A stretch of DNA of 41,349 nt from Anaerolineae bacterium. GTDB taxonomy: Bacteria > Chloroflexota > Anaerolineae > UBA4142 > SHND01. The notes under the pieces are model-generated. The model ran no database searches, was not told the origin of the DNA, and saw only the letters and a program-made list of their open reading frames with translations. The position numbers were made by a program, and so were the translations under genes. Shown here in pieces: positions 33,380 to 41,214 of this stretch. The stretch is from the NCBI GenBank assembly GCA_021463195.1, contig JAJTXZ010000042.1:1-41349 (forward strand), given 5' to 3'. Positions within the stretch are counted from its first letter, which is position 1, and every line of letters begins with the position of its first letter.

Positions 33380-34540
33380 ATGCGAATTATTTTATATACA
33401 GGCAAAGGCGGCGTAGGCAAAACCTCTGTCGCCGCCGCCACCGCCGTGCGCTGCGCCGAATTGGGTTATCGCACGATTGTGCTATCCACCGACGCCGCGC
33501 ATTCACTCGCCGATTCGTTTGATTTGCCGATTGGCAAGGAACCGGTCGAGCTCGCGCCCAAATTATGGGGTCAAGAAATTGATGTGTTGTATCAGATGGA
33601 CAAATATTGGGGCAAAGTGCAAGCGTATTTCCGCTCCATTCTGCAATGGCGCGGCGTGGATGAATTGATTGCGGATGAGGTCAGCGTTCTGCCCGGCATG
33701 GAAGAATTGGCCGCGCTGCTGCAAATTGTGTATCTGGCGGAATCGGGCAAATACGACGTCATTATCGTGGATTGCGCGCCGACCGGCGAAACGTTGAAAC
33801 TTTTGTCGCTGCCCGAAGTCGCGCGCTGGTATCTGACGCATATTTTCCCCATGGAACGCATGGCGATGCGGCTCGCGTCGCCGTTCATGCGCAGTCTCAC
33901 CGATATTCCAATGCCCGACGACCAGGTGTTTGCCACTATCAAAGAATTGATTCAACAATTGGATCGGATGCACAAATTGTTGAGCGACACCCAAACCTCG
34001 TCGGTGCGAATTGTTTTGAATCCCGAAAAGATGGTCATCAAAGAATCGCAGCGCACCTTCACTTATATCAATTTATATGGTTTCGCCTGCGACCTCATTG
34101 TGTCAAACCGCGTGCTGCCCGATTCCATCACCGATGAATATTTTACCGCGCTCAAACAAGCGCAAGCGCGCTATGGTCAAATGATTGTGGAATCGTTCGC
34201 GCCGGTGCCGATTTTCAAGGCGCCGCTTTTGGAGCAAGAAGTGGTCGGCTTGAAGATGCTCCAACGCGTCGCGCGAATTTTGTACGCCGAGACAGACCCG
34301 ACACGCGTTTTTTATCAAGGCAGTCCGCAAGAAATCGTAAAAAACGACAAAGGTTATTTGTTAAAGCTAAATTTGCCGTTCGCGTCCAAAGCGGACGTGC
34401 AGCTCACGCGCGCGGGCGATGAACTCGCCATCAGCGTCGGCAATTTTCGCCGCAACACGATTTTGCCGCGCGCGCTCGCGACGTTAGAAGTGCAAAAAGC
34501 GAAAATGGACGAGGGCAAACTTGTCGTGAGTTTTGTGTAG
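33380..34540 (+). CDS. ArsA/Get3-type ATPase with C-terminal HSP20-like domain
   Basis: The protein has 386 residues. The deviant P-loop is TGKGGVGKTS at 7-16, switch I is STDAAHSLADSF at 36-47, and switch II is DCAPTGETLKLL at 131-142, all typical of the ArsA/TRC40 family. From about 307 to 386 the sequence looks like the alpha-crystallin-type domain (ArsA_HSP20) found in Chloroflexota, Chlorobi and cyanobacteria homologues. There is one ATPase unit, so it would act as a dimer. No arsenite pump or ArsR lies nearby, and the arsenite-binding cysteine set is not apparent. A role in targeting or folding membrane proteins is therefore a better guess than arsenic resistance, but unproven. AGAGA precedes the ATG. 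It heads the plus-strand cluster. Confidence 0.88.
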   Translation: MRIILYTGKGGVGKTSVAAATAVRCAELGYRTIVLSTDAAHSLADSFDLPIGKEPVELAPKLWGQEIDVLYQMDKYWGKVQAYFRSILQWRGVDELIADEVSVLPGMEELAALLQIVYLAESGKYDVIIVDCAPTGETLKLLSLPEVARWYLTHIFPMERMAMRLASPFMRSLTDIPMPDDQVFATIKELIQQLDRMHKLLSDTQTSSVRIVLNPEKMVIKESQRTFTYINLYGFACDLIVSNRVLPDSITDEYFTALKQAQARYGQMIVESFAPVPIFKAPLLEQEVVGLKMLQRVARILYAETDPTRVFYQGSPQEIVKNDKGYLLKLNLPFASKADVQLTRAGDELAISVGNFRRNTILPRALATLEVQKAKMDEGKLVVSFV

Positions 34541-34578
34541 CTTTTCGACAAAATATTCAATGTGAATATAGTTAGCTT

Positions 34579-35466
34579 ATGTCCGCAAAGCATTTCATCG
34601 AACCAACGCCCGCCGAACGCTGGCGCAAATATCTGACCGATTATAATGAAGGACTCGGCTTGGTGTACGAACGTTTGATGCTCAATGATTTTTTGGAAAC
34701 GTTACGCGTCAAACATCGCATCGAAACCGCGCTCGAAGCGCCCCTTTATGGAATGGCGGGCGTGAGCGGCATCAATTCTGTCTTGCTCGCGCGCAATGGC
34801 GCAGCGGTCACGCTCGTGGACGACAACGCGGAACGGCTTGCAGGGATTCGACGCATTTGGGGTGAACTCGGACTCGACGCGATCTTTTGTCTCCAGACAC
34901 CCATCTCAACGCTCCCTTTTTCAAATCATGCTTTCGACCTTGTATGGAACTGGGCGGCGCTGTGGTATCTGACTGACCCCGAAAAACTCGTCGCGGAAAT
35001 GACACGCGTGTCGCGCCAGCTGATTTTTATCGCGATGCCGAATCGCGCGCAGGTCGGTTATTTGATGCGAAAATATATTTTGGAAAAAGATTTTACGCGT
35101 TATGTGGATGAAGCCTGGGCGGACATTGGACGCGTAAAAAATATTTTGCGCGCGCGCGGCTGTCAAATCATTGACGAAGGCGTGCTGGATGTGCCGCCGT
35201 GGCCCGATACAGTCATGCCCGCGGCCCAAGTCTTGCGGCGGCTCGGCATTCAATCCAAAGAAATGCAAGCGCGTTTCGAGGGCGACGGCTGGCAGTGGAG
35301 CTCAATGGATTATTATTTGGGCAAGAAACCGACTTTGAAGGCGCAGATGGACAAATACGCGTTTCTAGAACGCGCGCCGCTGCCTTGGCAAATCAAAAGC
35401 GTGTGGGCGCATCATCGCTACGTGGTCGCGCGCAAAAATCAAAACAAGAGCGAGCGCGCCGCTTGA
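34579..35466 (+). CDS. Class I SAM-dependent methyltransferase with degenerate motif I
   Basis: The protein has 295 residues. Its Rossmann fold is suggested by APLYGMAGVSGINSVLLARNG, where motif I departs from the usual G-x-G-x-G, and by VTLVDDNAERLAGI for the acidic strand 2. STLPFSNHAFDLVWNWAALWYL for motif II and an MTRVSRQLIFIAMPNR segment also fit Methyltransf_11. The C-terminal half has a long helical and aromatic region (WQWSSMDYYLGKKP) of unknown role. The substrate is unknown. Lying between the ArsA-like gene and a polyprenol-type GT2 gene, it may act on a lipid or glycan. It starts 38 bases after the previous stop, with no ribosome site visible. Confidence 0.72.
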   Translation: MSAKHFIEPTPAERWRKYLTDYNEGLGLVYERLMLNDFLETLRVKHRIETALEAPLYGMAGVSGINSVLLARNGAAVTLVDDNAERLAGIRRIWGELGLDAIFCLQTPISTLPFSNHAFDLVWNWAALWYLTDPEKLVAEMTRVSRQLIFIAMPNRAQVGYLMRKYILEKDFTRYVDEAWADIGRVKNILRARGCQIIDEGVLDVPPWPDTVMPAAQVLRRLGIQSKEMQARFEGDGWQWSSMDYYLGKKPTLKAQMDKYAFLERAPLPWQIKSVWAHHRYVVARKNQNKSERAA

Positions 35467-35502
35467 ATCGCAACTCGAAAAAAATTACGCTCGCGAGATT
35501 GA

Positions 35503-36420
35503 ATGATTACAGCTGAACCATTGCCCGCGTCCCAAACCGAAACGGCTGAATATGCCAACATTGCGCTTGTGATTCCCGCGTTCAACGAACAAGAGAGTTT
35601 GCCGCAGGTCTTGCAAACTTTACACACGTGGCGACAGCGCGGCGCCCAAGTGATTGTGGTGGATGATGGCTCAACTGATGCAACCGCGCGCGTCGCCGCG
35701 GAGAGCGGCGCGCAGGTGATTCGACATCGGCGCAATCGCGGCTATGGCGCGTCGCTCAAATCCGGCATTCGCGCGGCAGAGCGCGCCATTGTCGTCACCT
35801 TTGACGCGGATGGGCAATTCGACCCAAACGACATTGAAAAATTGACGCGCGCGCTGGCGGATAGCGACATGGCGGTTGGCGTAAGACCCAAGGGCGCCGG
35901 TTCACCAACCCTTCGCAAACCCGGCAAATGGTTGTTGGGCAAAACGGCGAACTATTTGGCGCAAACGCATATTCCCGATTTGAATTGCGGTTTTCGCGCG
36001 CTGCCGGTTGAGACCGCTTTGCGGTTTTTAAATCTGCTGCCAAATGGTTTTTCTTTTACGACAACTTTAACGCTTGCCATGTTCCAAGACGGATATAATG
36101 TAGCGTATGTGCCGATTACGGTGCATCCGCGCGCGGCGGGCAAAAGCCGCGTGCGCGTGGCGGATGGATTCAATACACTGCTGCTGATTATTCGCATCAT
36201 CGCCTTGTTCGACCCCTTGAAAGTTTTTCTGCCCGCGAGCGCGCTGTTATTTCTCGCCGGCATCGGGTACTGGGCGCTCGATAGTTTCGCGCTCGGACGT
36301 TGGAATATTCCATCGGGCGCGGTCATTTTGATCGTCTCTGCGATTATGGTATTCATGTTCGGCATTCTCGCCGATCAGGTGAGCGCCATGCGTAGACAAC
36401 AAACCGAGACTAGCGATTAG
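35503..36420 (+). CDS. GT2 family polyprenyl-phosphate glycosyltransferase (DPM1/DPG-synthase type)
   Basis: The protein has 305 residues. The GT-A domain shows IPAFNEQESLPQVL at about 24-37, VVDDGSTDAT and GYGASLKSGIRAA. The metal-binding DxD is in TFDADGQFDP, and NCGFRALP completes the family pattern. Two membrane helices at the C-terminus (about 238-290) anchor it. Such enzymes transfer a sugar from a nucleotide sugar to a polyprenyl phosphate on the inner face of the membrane. The product is the donor type that GT39 enzymes use, which links this gene to the GT-C genes in the window. The specific sugar cannot be told. It starts 36 bases after the methyltransferase stop. Confidence 0.92.
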   Translation: MITAEPLPASQTETAEYANIALVIPAFNEQESLPQVLQTLHTWRQRGAQVIVVDDGSTDATARVAAESGAQVIRHRRNRGYGASLKSGIRAAERAIVVTFDADGQFDPNDIEKLTRALADSDMAVGVRPKGAGSPTLRKPGKWLLGKTANYLAQTHIPDLNCGFRALPVETALRFLNLLPNGFSFTTTLTLAMFQDGYNVAYVPITVHPRAAGKSRVRVADGFNTLLLIIRIIALFDPLKVFLPASALLFLAGIGYWALDSFALGRWNIPSGAVILIVSAIMVFMFGILADQVSAMRRQQTETSD

Positions 36421-36454
36421 AGCCGCGCGATTGCAAGTGACAATCACTCGGCTC
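36420..36454 (+). other. Possible intergenic hairpin between GT2 and radical SAM genes
   Basis: GAGCCG at 36420-36425 pairs with CGGCTC at 36449-36454, enclosing AGTGA-CAA-TCACT at 36436-36448. The two stems are separated by a ten-base one-sided loop and no T-run follows. It occupies most of the 57-base gap and could modulate message stability. Low certainty. Confidence 0.35.
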
Positions 36455-36477
36455 CAATCCCAAATTCTAATCTTCAA

Positions 36478-37680
36478 ATGGCATTATCCACCTACAGTAA
36501 TATCGCGACTTCGATTCTCAATAATCGCGCCGGGCGCCTCACGCTGCCCAGCATGGTGACTTTTATCGTCACATGGCGCTGCAACTTGCGCTGTTTCATG
36601 TGCGACGTTTGGAAAAAAACCGACCACGACGACATGACGCCCGCGGAAGCGGCGGCCATTTTCAAACAAATACCAAAACTCGATACGCTGCGTCTCACCG
36701 GCGGCGAACCGTTCCTGCGGCCCGATTTCGAACAACTCGTCGGCGCGATCCTCCAAGTGACCGACCCAACAGTGGTGCATATCACGACCGCCGGCGTTCT
36801 GTACGACCGCATCATCAAATTCATAAAAACGCACGGCTCGAAAAAATTGCATTTAAAAGTTTCGATTGACGCGGTGGGCGACCGCCACGACGAAATTCGC
36901 GGCTATCGCGGCTTGTACAATAAATCGCTGCGCACACTCAAGACTCTGGTGGAATTGCGCGAACAGTACGGTTTTTATCTCGGCGTCAATCAGACCATTT
37001 CCGACCGCAACTGGGATCACATCGAACCACTGCGCGAGGTGATGAATGAACTCGCGGTCCCGATACATTACGCGATTGCCACAGACCATTACACGCTGTA
37101 TCGTTTAAACACCTCCAAAGAAAATGAAAAACCGGATATGCGTTCGGTATCGCTCAGCGACTTTACGCCGGAACAGTTGCAATATATTTTTAACCAACTG
37201 GACCGTCGCGACGCGATTCACGATGTGCCGGAATGGCTCGTGCAGCGCTATTATTTGCACGGCTTGAAAAATCGTTTGCTCAGAGGCATCGAATCGCCCA
37301 AGCCCGAGTGTATCGAACTTCACAATCACATGCGGCTCATGCCGAACGGCGACGTAATGACCTGCGTGTATTATCCGAATGTCGTCGGCAATCTACGCAA
37401 ACAAACATTGGAACAAGTGTGGTTTGGCAAAGAGATTGAACCGCAGCGCAAGGTAGTTAAAAACTGCGTCGGCTGTTGGGCCGGCTGCGAAGTGAAACCC
37501 AACGCGATTTATACAGGCGATATTGTCAAGACATTCACGATGGGGCCCGTGAGCGACCGCTCCAAAGACGCGCCGATGCCGGTTGTCAATCCGCCAACAG
37601 ACGCAGCTAACGTCCCGTCGGCAGCGGACAATGGCCAAACAATGAAAAAAACATCGAACGTGACGTTAATGGATGGCTAA
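36478..37680 (+). CDS. Radical SAM protein with SPASM-type C-terminal cluster
   Basis: The protein has 400 residues. TWRCNLRCFMCDVW at about 32-45 gives the C-x3-C-x2-C cluster (C35, C39, C42), and LRLTGGEPFLRPD follows as the GGE motif. The C-terminal part has ECIELHNHMRLMPNGDVMTCVYYPNVVGNLR, then NCVGCWAGCEV, the cysteine spacing of a SPASM or twitch domain binding extra iron-sulfur clusters. The last 40 residues are hydrophilic and low-complexity. It catalyses some radical reaction; peptide, lipid-head-group and sugar modification are all possible, and no precursor-peptide gene is seen nearby. It overlaps the asparaginase gene by eight bases, so their translation is coupled. Confidence 0.88.
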   Translation: MALSTYSNIATSILNNRAGRLTLPSMVTFIVTWRCNLRCFMCDVWKKTDHDDMTPAEAAAIFKQIPKLDTLRLTGGEPFLRPDFEQLVGAILQVTDPTVVHITTAGVLYDRIIKFIKTHGSKKLHLKVSIDAVGDRHDEIRGYRGLYNKSLRTLKTLVELREQYGFYLGVNQTISDRNWDHIEPLREVMNELAVPIHYAIATDHYTLYRLNTSKENEKPDMRSVSLSDFTPEQLQYIFNQLDRRDAIHDVPEWLVQRYYLHGLKNRLLRGIESPKPECIELHNHMRLMPNGDVMTCVYYPNVVGNLRKQTLEQVWFGKEIEPQRKVVKNCVGCWAGCEVKPNAIYTGDIVKTFTMGPVSDRSKDAPMPVVNPPTDAANVPSAADNGQTMKKTSNVTLMDG

Positions 37681-38686
37681 ACGTATTTACATCGCCTATA
37701 CGGGCGGCACAATTGGAATGCTACATACCGGTCAAGGGTACGCCCCTGCGCCCGGTTTTCTGGAAAAATTTTTGCGCGCCATGCCCGAATTAAAGGACGC
37801 GGCGCTGCCCGAATTCGTGTTGCGCGAATACGACCCGCTGCTCGATTCGTCCAACATGACGCCACGCGAATGGCTCGATATCGCGCGCGATATTTTCGAC
37901 CACTATGACGCGTTCGACGGCTTTGTCATTTTGCACGGCACCGATACAATGGCGTACACCGCGTCGGCGCTGCCATTTCTGCTGCACGGCTTGAACAAAC
38001 CCGTTATTCTCACCGGTTCGCAAATCCCGCTAATCGAACTACGCAGCGATGCGCGCGAAAATATCATCACCGCGCTGCTGCTCGCCGCCAATTACCCCAT
38101 TCCCGAAGTCTGTTTGTATTTTGGCAACAAACTTTTGCGCGGCTGTCGCACGGCCAAAGTAAACGCGACGGGATTCGACGCGTTCGAATCACCCAACTAT
38201 CCGCCGCTCGGCAATGTTGGAATTGACATTCACATTGATTGGGGCTTGACGCGCCCCGCGGCGTTGACGCCCTTGAATCCACCGCCGACAGAATTGAACG
38301 CGACGGTCGGCGCGCTGCGTTTATTCCCCGGCTTTTCCGCGCGTTTGCTCGATAATGTTTTACAAACGCCGCTGCAAGGTTTGGTGTTGGAAGCATACGG
38401 CGCCGGCAACGCGCCAAATAATGACCACACTTTTCTTGACGCGCTCGCGGCGGCGACGCAGCGCGGCGTCATCATTGTAAACTGCACGCAGTGTCTGCGC
38501 GGGACCGTCAAACTCGACGCGTACGCGACGGGCACGGCATTATTACGCGCCGGCGTCATCAGCGGCGCGGACATGACGCCGATTGCGGCGCTAACCAAAT
38601 TGCATTATTTACTCGGCAGCGGTTATACGGCGGAAGAGACGCGCGCGTTGATGCAAGAAAATCTATACGGAGAATTGACGCGCTAA
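37673..38686 (+). CDS. ansA: Type I L-asparaginase
   Basis: The protein has 337 residues, the usual length of cytoplasmic type I asparaginases, and no signal peptide. The two catalytic threonines are T13 in YTGGTIGM and T90 in HGTDTM, with D91 and K162 (AKVNATGFDAFESPN) completing the usual set. It hydrolyses asparagine to aspartate and ammonia. A tRNA-type amidotransferase subunit GatD is less likely because the GatD N-terminal domain is missing. Its ATG lies inside the end of the radical SAM gene, and the HAD gene starts one base after its stop. Confidence 0.92.
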   Translation: MAKRIYIAYTGGTIGMLHTGQGYAPAPGFLEKFLRAMPELKDAALPEFVLREYDPLLDSSNMTPREWLDIARDIFDHYDAFDGFVILHGTDTMAYTASALPFLLHGLNKPVILTGSQIPLIELRSDARENIITALLLAANYPIPEVCLYFGNKLLRGCRTAKVNATGFDAFESPNYPPLGNVGIDIHIDWGLTRPAALTPLNPPPTELNATVGALRLFPGFSARLLDNVLQTPLQGLVLEAYGAGNAPNNDHTFLDALAAATQRGVIIVNCTQCLRGTVKLDAYATGTALLRAGVISGADMTPIAALTKLHYLLGSGYTAEETRALMQENLYGELTR

Positions 38687-38687
38687 C

Positions 38688-39386
38688 ATGGCTCGCCCTT
38701 ATCATTGGCTCCTCTTTGACGCCGACGATACCCTTTTTGATTATCAGCGCGCCGAAGTGAACGCGCTGCAAGCGGTGTTTCGCGAATTTGAATTGCCGCT
38801 TGACACGCGCGCGCACGCGCTCTATCGCGCCTTTAATCACGAACTTTGGCTGCGCTTTGAAAAAGGCGAGGTCACGGGCGAACAAATCCGCGCGCAGCGT
38901 TTTACTCTATTATTCCAAGCGCTACAACAACGCGAACCACCCACGCTTGCCGAGCGCTATATTGACCATCTCGCTGAACAAACGACGCTTGCGCCCGACG
39001 CGCGCGAAACGCTGGACGCTTTACATACAACCTATCGCCTCGCCATCATCACCAACGGCATGACGCGCGTGCAGCGAACGCGGCTAGCGCGCTCGGCGCT
39101 CGCGCCGTACATTTCCGAATTGATTATTTCCGAAGAGGTTGGCGCAGCAAAACCCGCGCCCGAAATATTCGAATACGCGTTCGCGCGCATGGGACACCCG
39201 CGCAAAGACCAAGTCCTAATCATTGGCGATAGTCTGACTTCGGATATGCAAGGCGGCGCGCGCTTTGGCATTGATACCTGTTGGTACAATCCCAAGCATC
39301 AGCCGCGCCCCGCCCAGCCGCGCCTGACGCACCAAGTGCATGCCTTGCGCGAGTTGATTCGCTGGCTTGGCGCCAAGCCAGTCTAA
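38688..39386 (+). CDS. HAD-superfamily phosphatase, YjjG-like
   Basis: The protein has 232 residues. The four HAD motifs are LLFDADDTLFDY (nucleophile D11, acid D13), IITNGM near 119-124, the conserved lysine in GAAKPAPEIF, and IIGDSLTSDMQGG. The alpha-helical cap and DADDTLFDYQRAE start match the YjjG/YfnB group (pyrimidine 5'-nucleotidase type). It probably dephosphorylates a nucleotide or sugar phosphate. It sits one base after the asparaginase stop and four bases before the next ATG, so it is clearly co-transcribed. Confidence 0.9.
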   Translation: MARPYHWLLFDADDTLFDYQRAEVNALQAVFREFELPLDTRAHALYRAFNHELWLRFEKGEVTGEQIRAQRFTLLFQALQQREPPTLAERYIDHLAEQTTLAPDARETLDALHTTYRLAIITNGMTRVQRTRLARSALAPYISELIISEEVGAAKPAPEIFEYAFARMGHPRKDQVLIIGDSLTSDMQGGARFGIDTCWYNPKHQPRPAQPRLTHQVHALRELIRWLGAKPV

Positions 39387-39390
39387 ACTC

Positions 39391-41046
39391 ATGAACAAAG
39401 TATTTATCATCGGCCTCGACGGCGCGACGTTCGACCTCATTCATCCTTTTATCGCGCAAGGTTATTTGCCTAATCTCCAAGCGCTCATTGCCAAAGGGAC
39501 AGCGACGGAACTTGCTTCGACGGTGCCACCGGTCACCGCGTCGGCGTGGAATTCGTTCATGACCGGCAAGAACCCGGGCGGACACGGTCTGTTCGATTTT
39601 ATGCGACAGCGCAAAAATTCATACGACCTCACACCCATCTCCAGCCACGACCGCGACGGCAAGGCGGTGTGGGAAATCGCGGGCGACGTGGGTAAAAAAT
39701 CCATCGTTATGGGCGTGCCAATCACTTGGCCGCCGACGCCATTGAACGGCGTGATGGTGACGGGCATGTTGACGCCGCGCGGCGCGTCCAATTACACCTA
39801 TCCCGTCGAATTAAAAGATGAAATCGCGCAAAATGTCGGCGAATACATCGTCTATTCCGACGAAGTGTATTCCAAGGGGCGCGGCGAAATTTTCTTGGCT
39901 GCGCTCTGTTATTCCATTCAACAGCGCGCGAACACAGCCGCGTATCTTTTGCGAAAATACGATTGGGATTTGGGTATTCTCGTCTTTCCCGAAACCGATA
40001 CAGTGTGTCATGGTTTGTGGTGGGCATATGACGCGACGCACCACGAACACGCGCAAGAGGACGCGGCAAAATTCAAGCATGGCATCCGCGACATTTATCA
40101 AGCCATTGACGCGCGCATCGGCGAACTCGTCGCGACGCTGCCGAGCGACACGACGATTTTTGTCATGTCCGACCACGGGCACGGTCCGCTGCGCAATTTT
40201 TTGTACGTCAATAATTTTTTGAAACAGCGCGGTTATTTAAAAATCAAAAACACGCCCGCGTCGCAACTCAAAAATTTCGCGTTTCGGATGGGCTTGACGC
40301 CGCGCGCCGCGTACAGCATGTTGCTGAATATGGGTTTGGGCAAATTACGCCGCACAATGGACAAACGCCGCAGCGGACGCAGCATGTTGAAACGTTTTTT
40401 CCTTTCGCTCAACGATGTAGATTGGCAAAACACACGCGCCTATTCCATCGGTTACATCGGCGAAGTTCACATTAACTTGCGCGGGCGCGAGCCGCAAGGC
40501 ATCGTCGAACCCGGCGCCGAATATGATACATTGCGCGATGAATTGATTCGCGATTTGCGCGCGCTAAAGACGCCCGACGGCGCGCCGTTGGTCGAACACC
40601 TTTGGAAAAAAGAAGAAATCTACAGCGGCGCGCATTTAGCCGACGCGCCCGATATTTTGTTCCTGCCAAAAAATCTCGAAACGATTGCGTTCGGCGATTT
40701 TGAATTCGGCTCGAATAAAATCATTGAACCCTCTTACGGCGTTTCCTCGTCCCATCGCATGAATGGAATCTTTATCGCCGCCGGGCCAAACATTCGCCCC
40801 AATGTTCCAAGCTCCAGTCTCCAATCGCCCAATCTCACCGACCTCGCGCCGACGATTTTGCACGCCCTGAATTTGCCCGTGCCGCCTGACCTGAACGGGC
40901 GCGTCTTGAGCGCGCTTTTCACGGACGCGCGCGCCGTCGAGTACGGCGGCAGCGCGGCGGCAGAACGCGCAACGGGCGAAGGATATTCCCAAGACGAAGA
41001 GGCAGAAGTTATCGAACGCTTGAAAGATTTGGGCTATATTTCCTAG
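39391..41046 (+). CDS. Alkaline-phosphatase-superfamily enzyme (phosphodiesterase/nucleotide pyrophosphatase type)
   Basis: The protein has 551 residues from the ATG at 39391. A frame eight codons longer overlaps the HAD gene and is rejected. Metal-site and nucleophile motifs are IIGLDGATFDL (D10), PPVTASAWNSFMTGKNPGGHGLFDF (probable nucleophile T49), a mid-sequence FPETDTVCHGLWW, and MSDHGHGPLRN near 257-267. There is no signal peptide, so it appears cytoplasmic. Relatives split phosphodiesters or phosphates of nucleotides, glycerol-linked lipids or sugars. The substrate is unknown. The stop TAG is part of the CTAG at the left end of repeat copy C. It is the last gene of the plus-strand cluster. 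Confidence 0.88.
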   Translation: MNKVFIIGLDGATFDLIHPFIAQGYLPNLQALIAKGTATELASTVPPVTASAWNSFMTGKNPGGHGLFDFMRQRKNSYDLTPISSHDRDGKAVWEIAGDVGKKSIVMGVPITWPPTPLNGVMVTGMLTPRGASNYTYPVELKDEIAQNVGEYIVYSDEVYSKGRGEIFLAALCYSIQQRANTAAYLLRKYDWDLGILVFPETDTVCHGLWWAYDATHHEHAQEDAAKFKHGIRDIYQAIDARIGELVATLPSDTTIFVMSDHGHGPLRNFLYVNNFLKQRGYLKIKNTPASQLKNFAFRMGLTPRAAYSMLLNMGLGKLRRTMDKRRSGRSMLKRFFLSLNDVDWQNTRAYSIGYIGEVHINLRGREPQGIVEPGAEYDTLRDELIRDLRALKTPDGAPLVEHLWKKEEIYSGAHLADAPDILFLPKNLETIAFGDFEFGSNKIIEPSYGVSSSHRMNGIFIAAGPNIRPNVPSSSLQSPNLTDLAPTILHALNLPVPPDLNGRVLSALFTDARAVEYGGSAAAERATGEGYSQDEEAEVIERLKDLGYIS

Positions 41047-41140
41047 AACGAATTCCCATTTGGTCCGAGAGATGGGACCTTTCGGGTTTCCGAAAACCCG
41101 AAAGGTCTTTTCCCCCAGACCAAATAGGAATTTTCTCCAA
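41043..41140. repeat. CTAG-bounded palindromic repeat, copy C
   Basis: The left end is CTAG, which supplies the stop codon of the preceding gene. The right end is degenerate (CCAA in place of CTAG). The inner hairpin ACCTTTCGGGTTT / AAACCCGAAAGGT is a perfect 13-bp stem with a CCGA loop, followed by CTTTT, so it may act as a terminator. The outer arms AATTCCCATTTGGTC and GACCAAATAGGAATT also pair. Confidence 0.92.
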
Positions 41141-41150
41141 ACTGCGACTT

Positions 41151-41177
41151 TTGCATTCCGCTTTGCTGTGCTAGAAT
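41151..41177 (+). promoter_or_regulatory. Possible promoter of the lipoprotein gene
   Basis: TAGAAT at 41172-41177 is preceded by TGC, forming an extended -10. TTGCAT at 41151-41156 gives a -35 with a short 15-base spacer. The position fits a gene starting at about 41215-41227. Confidence 0.45.
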
Positions 41178-41214
41178 CGTCACGTTTGCATCGCCCCGCG
41201 TAAAACCGTTTCCC

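Noticed and set aside
33380-34540. Arsenic resistance operon
   Set aside because: The ArsA-like ATPase stands without arsB, arsC, arsR or arsD, and the ArsA-type cysteine set is not visible.
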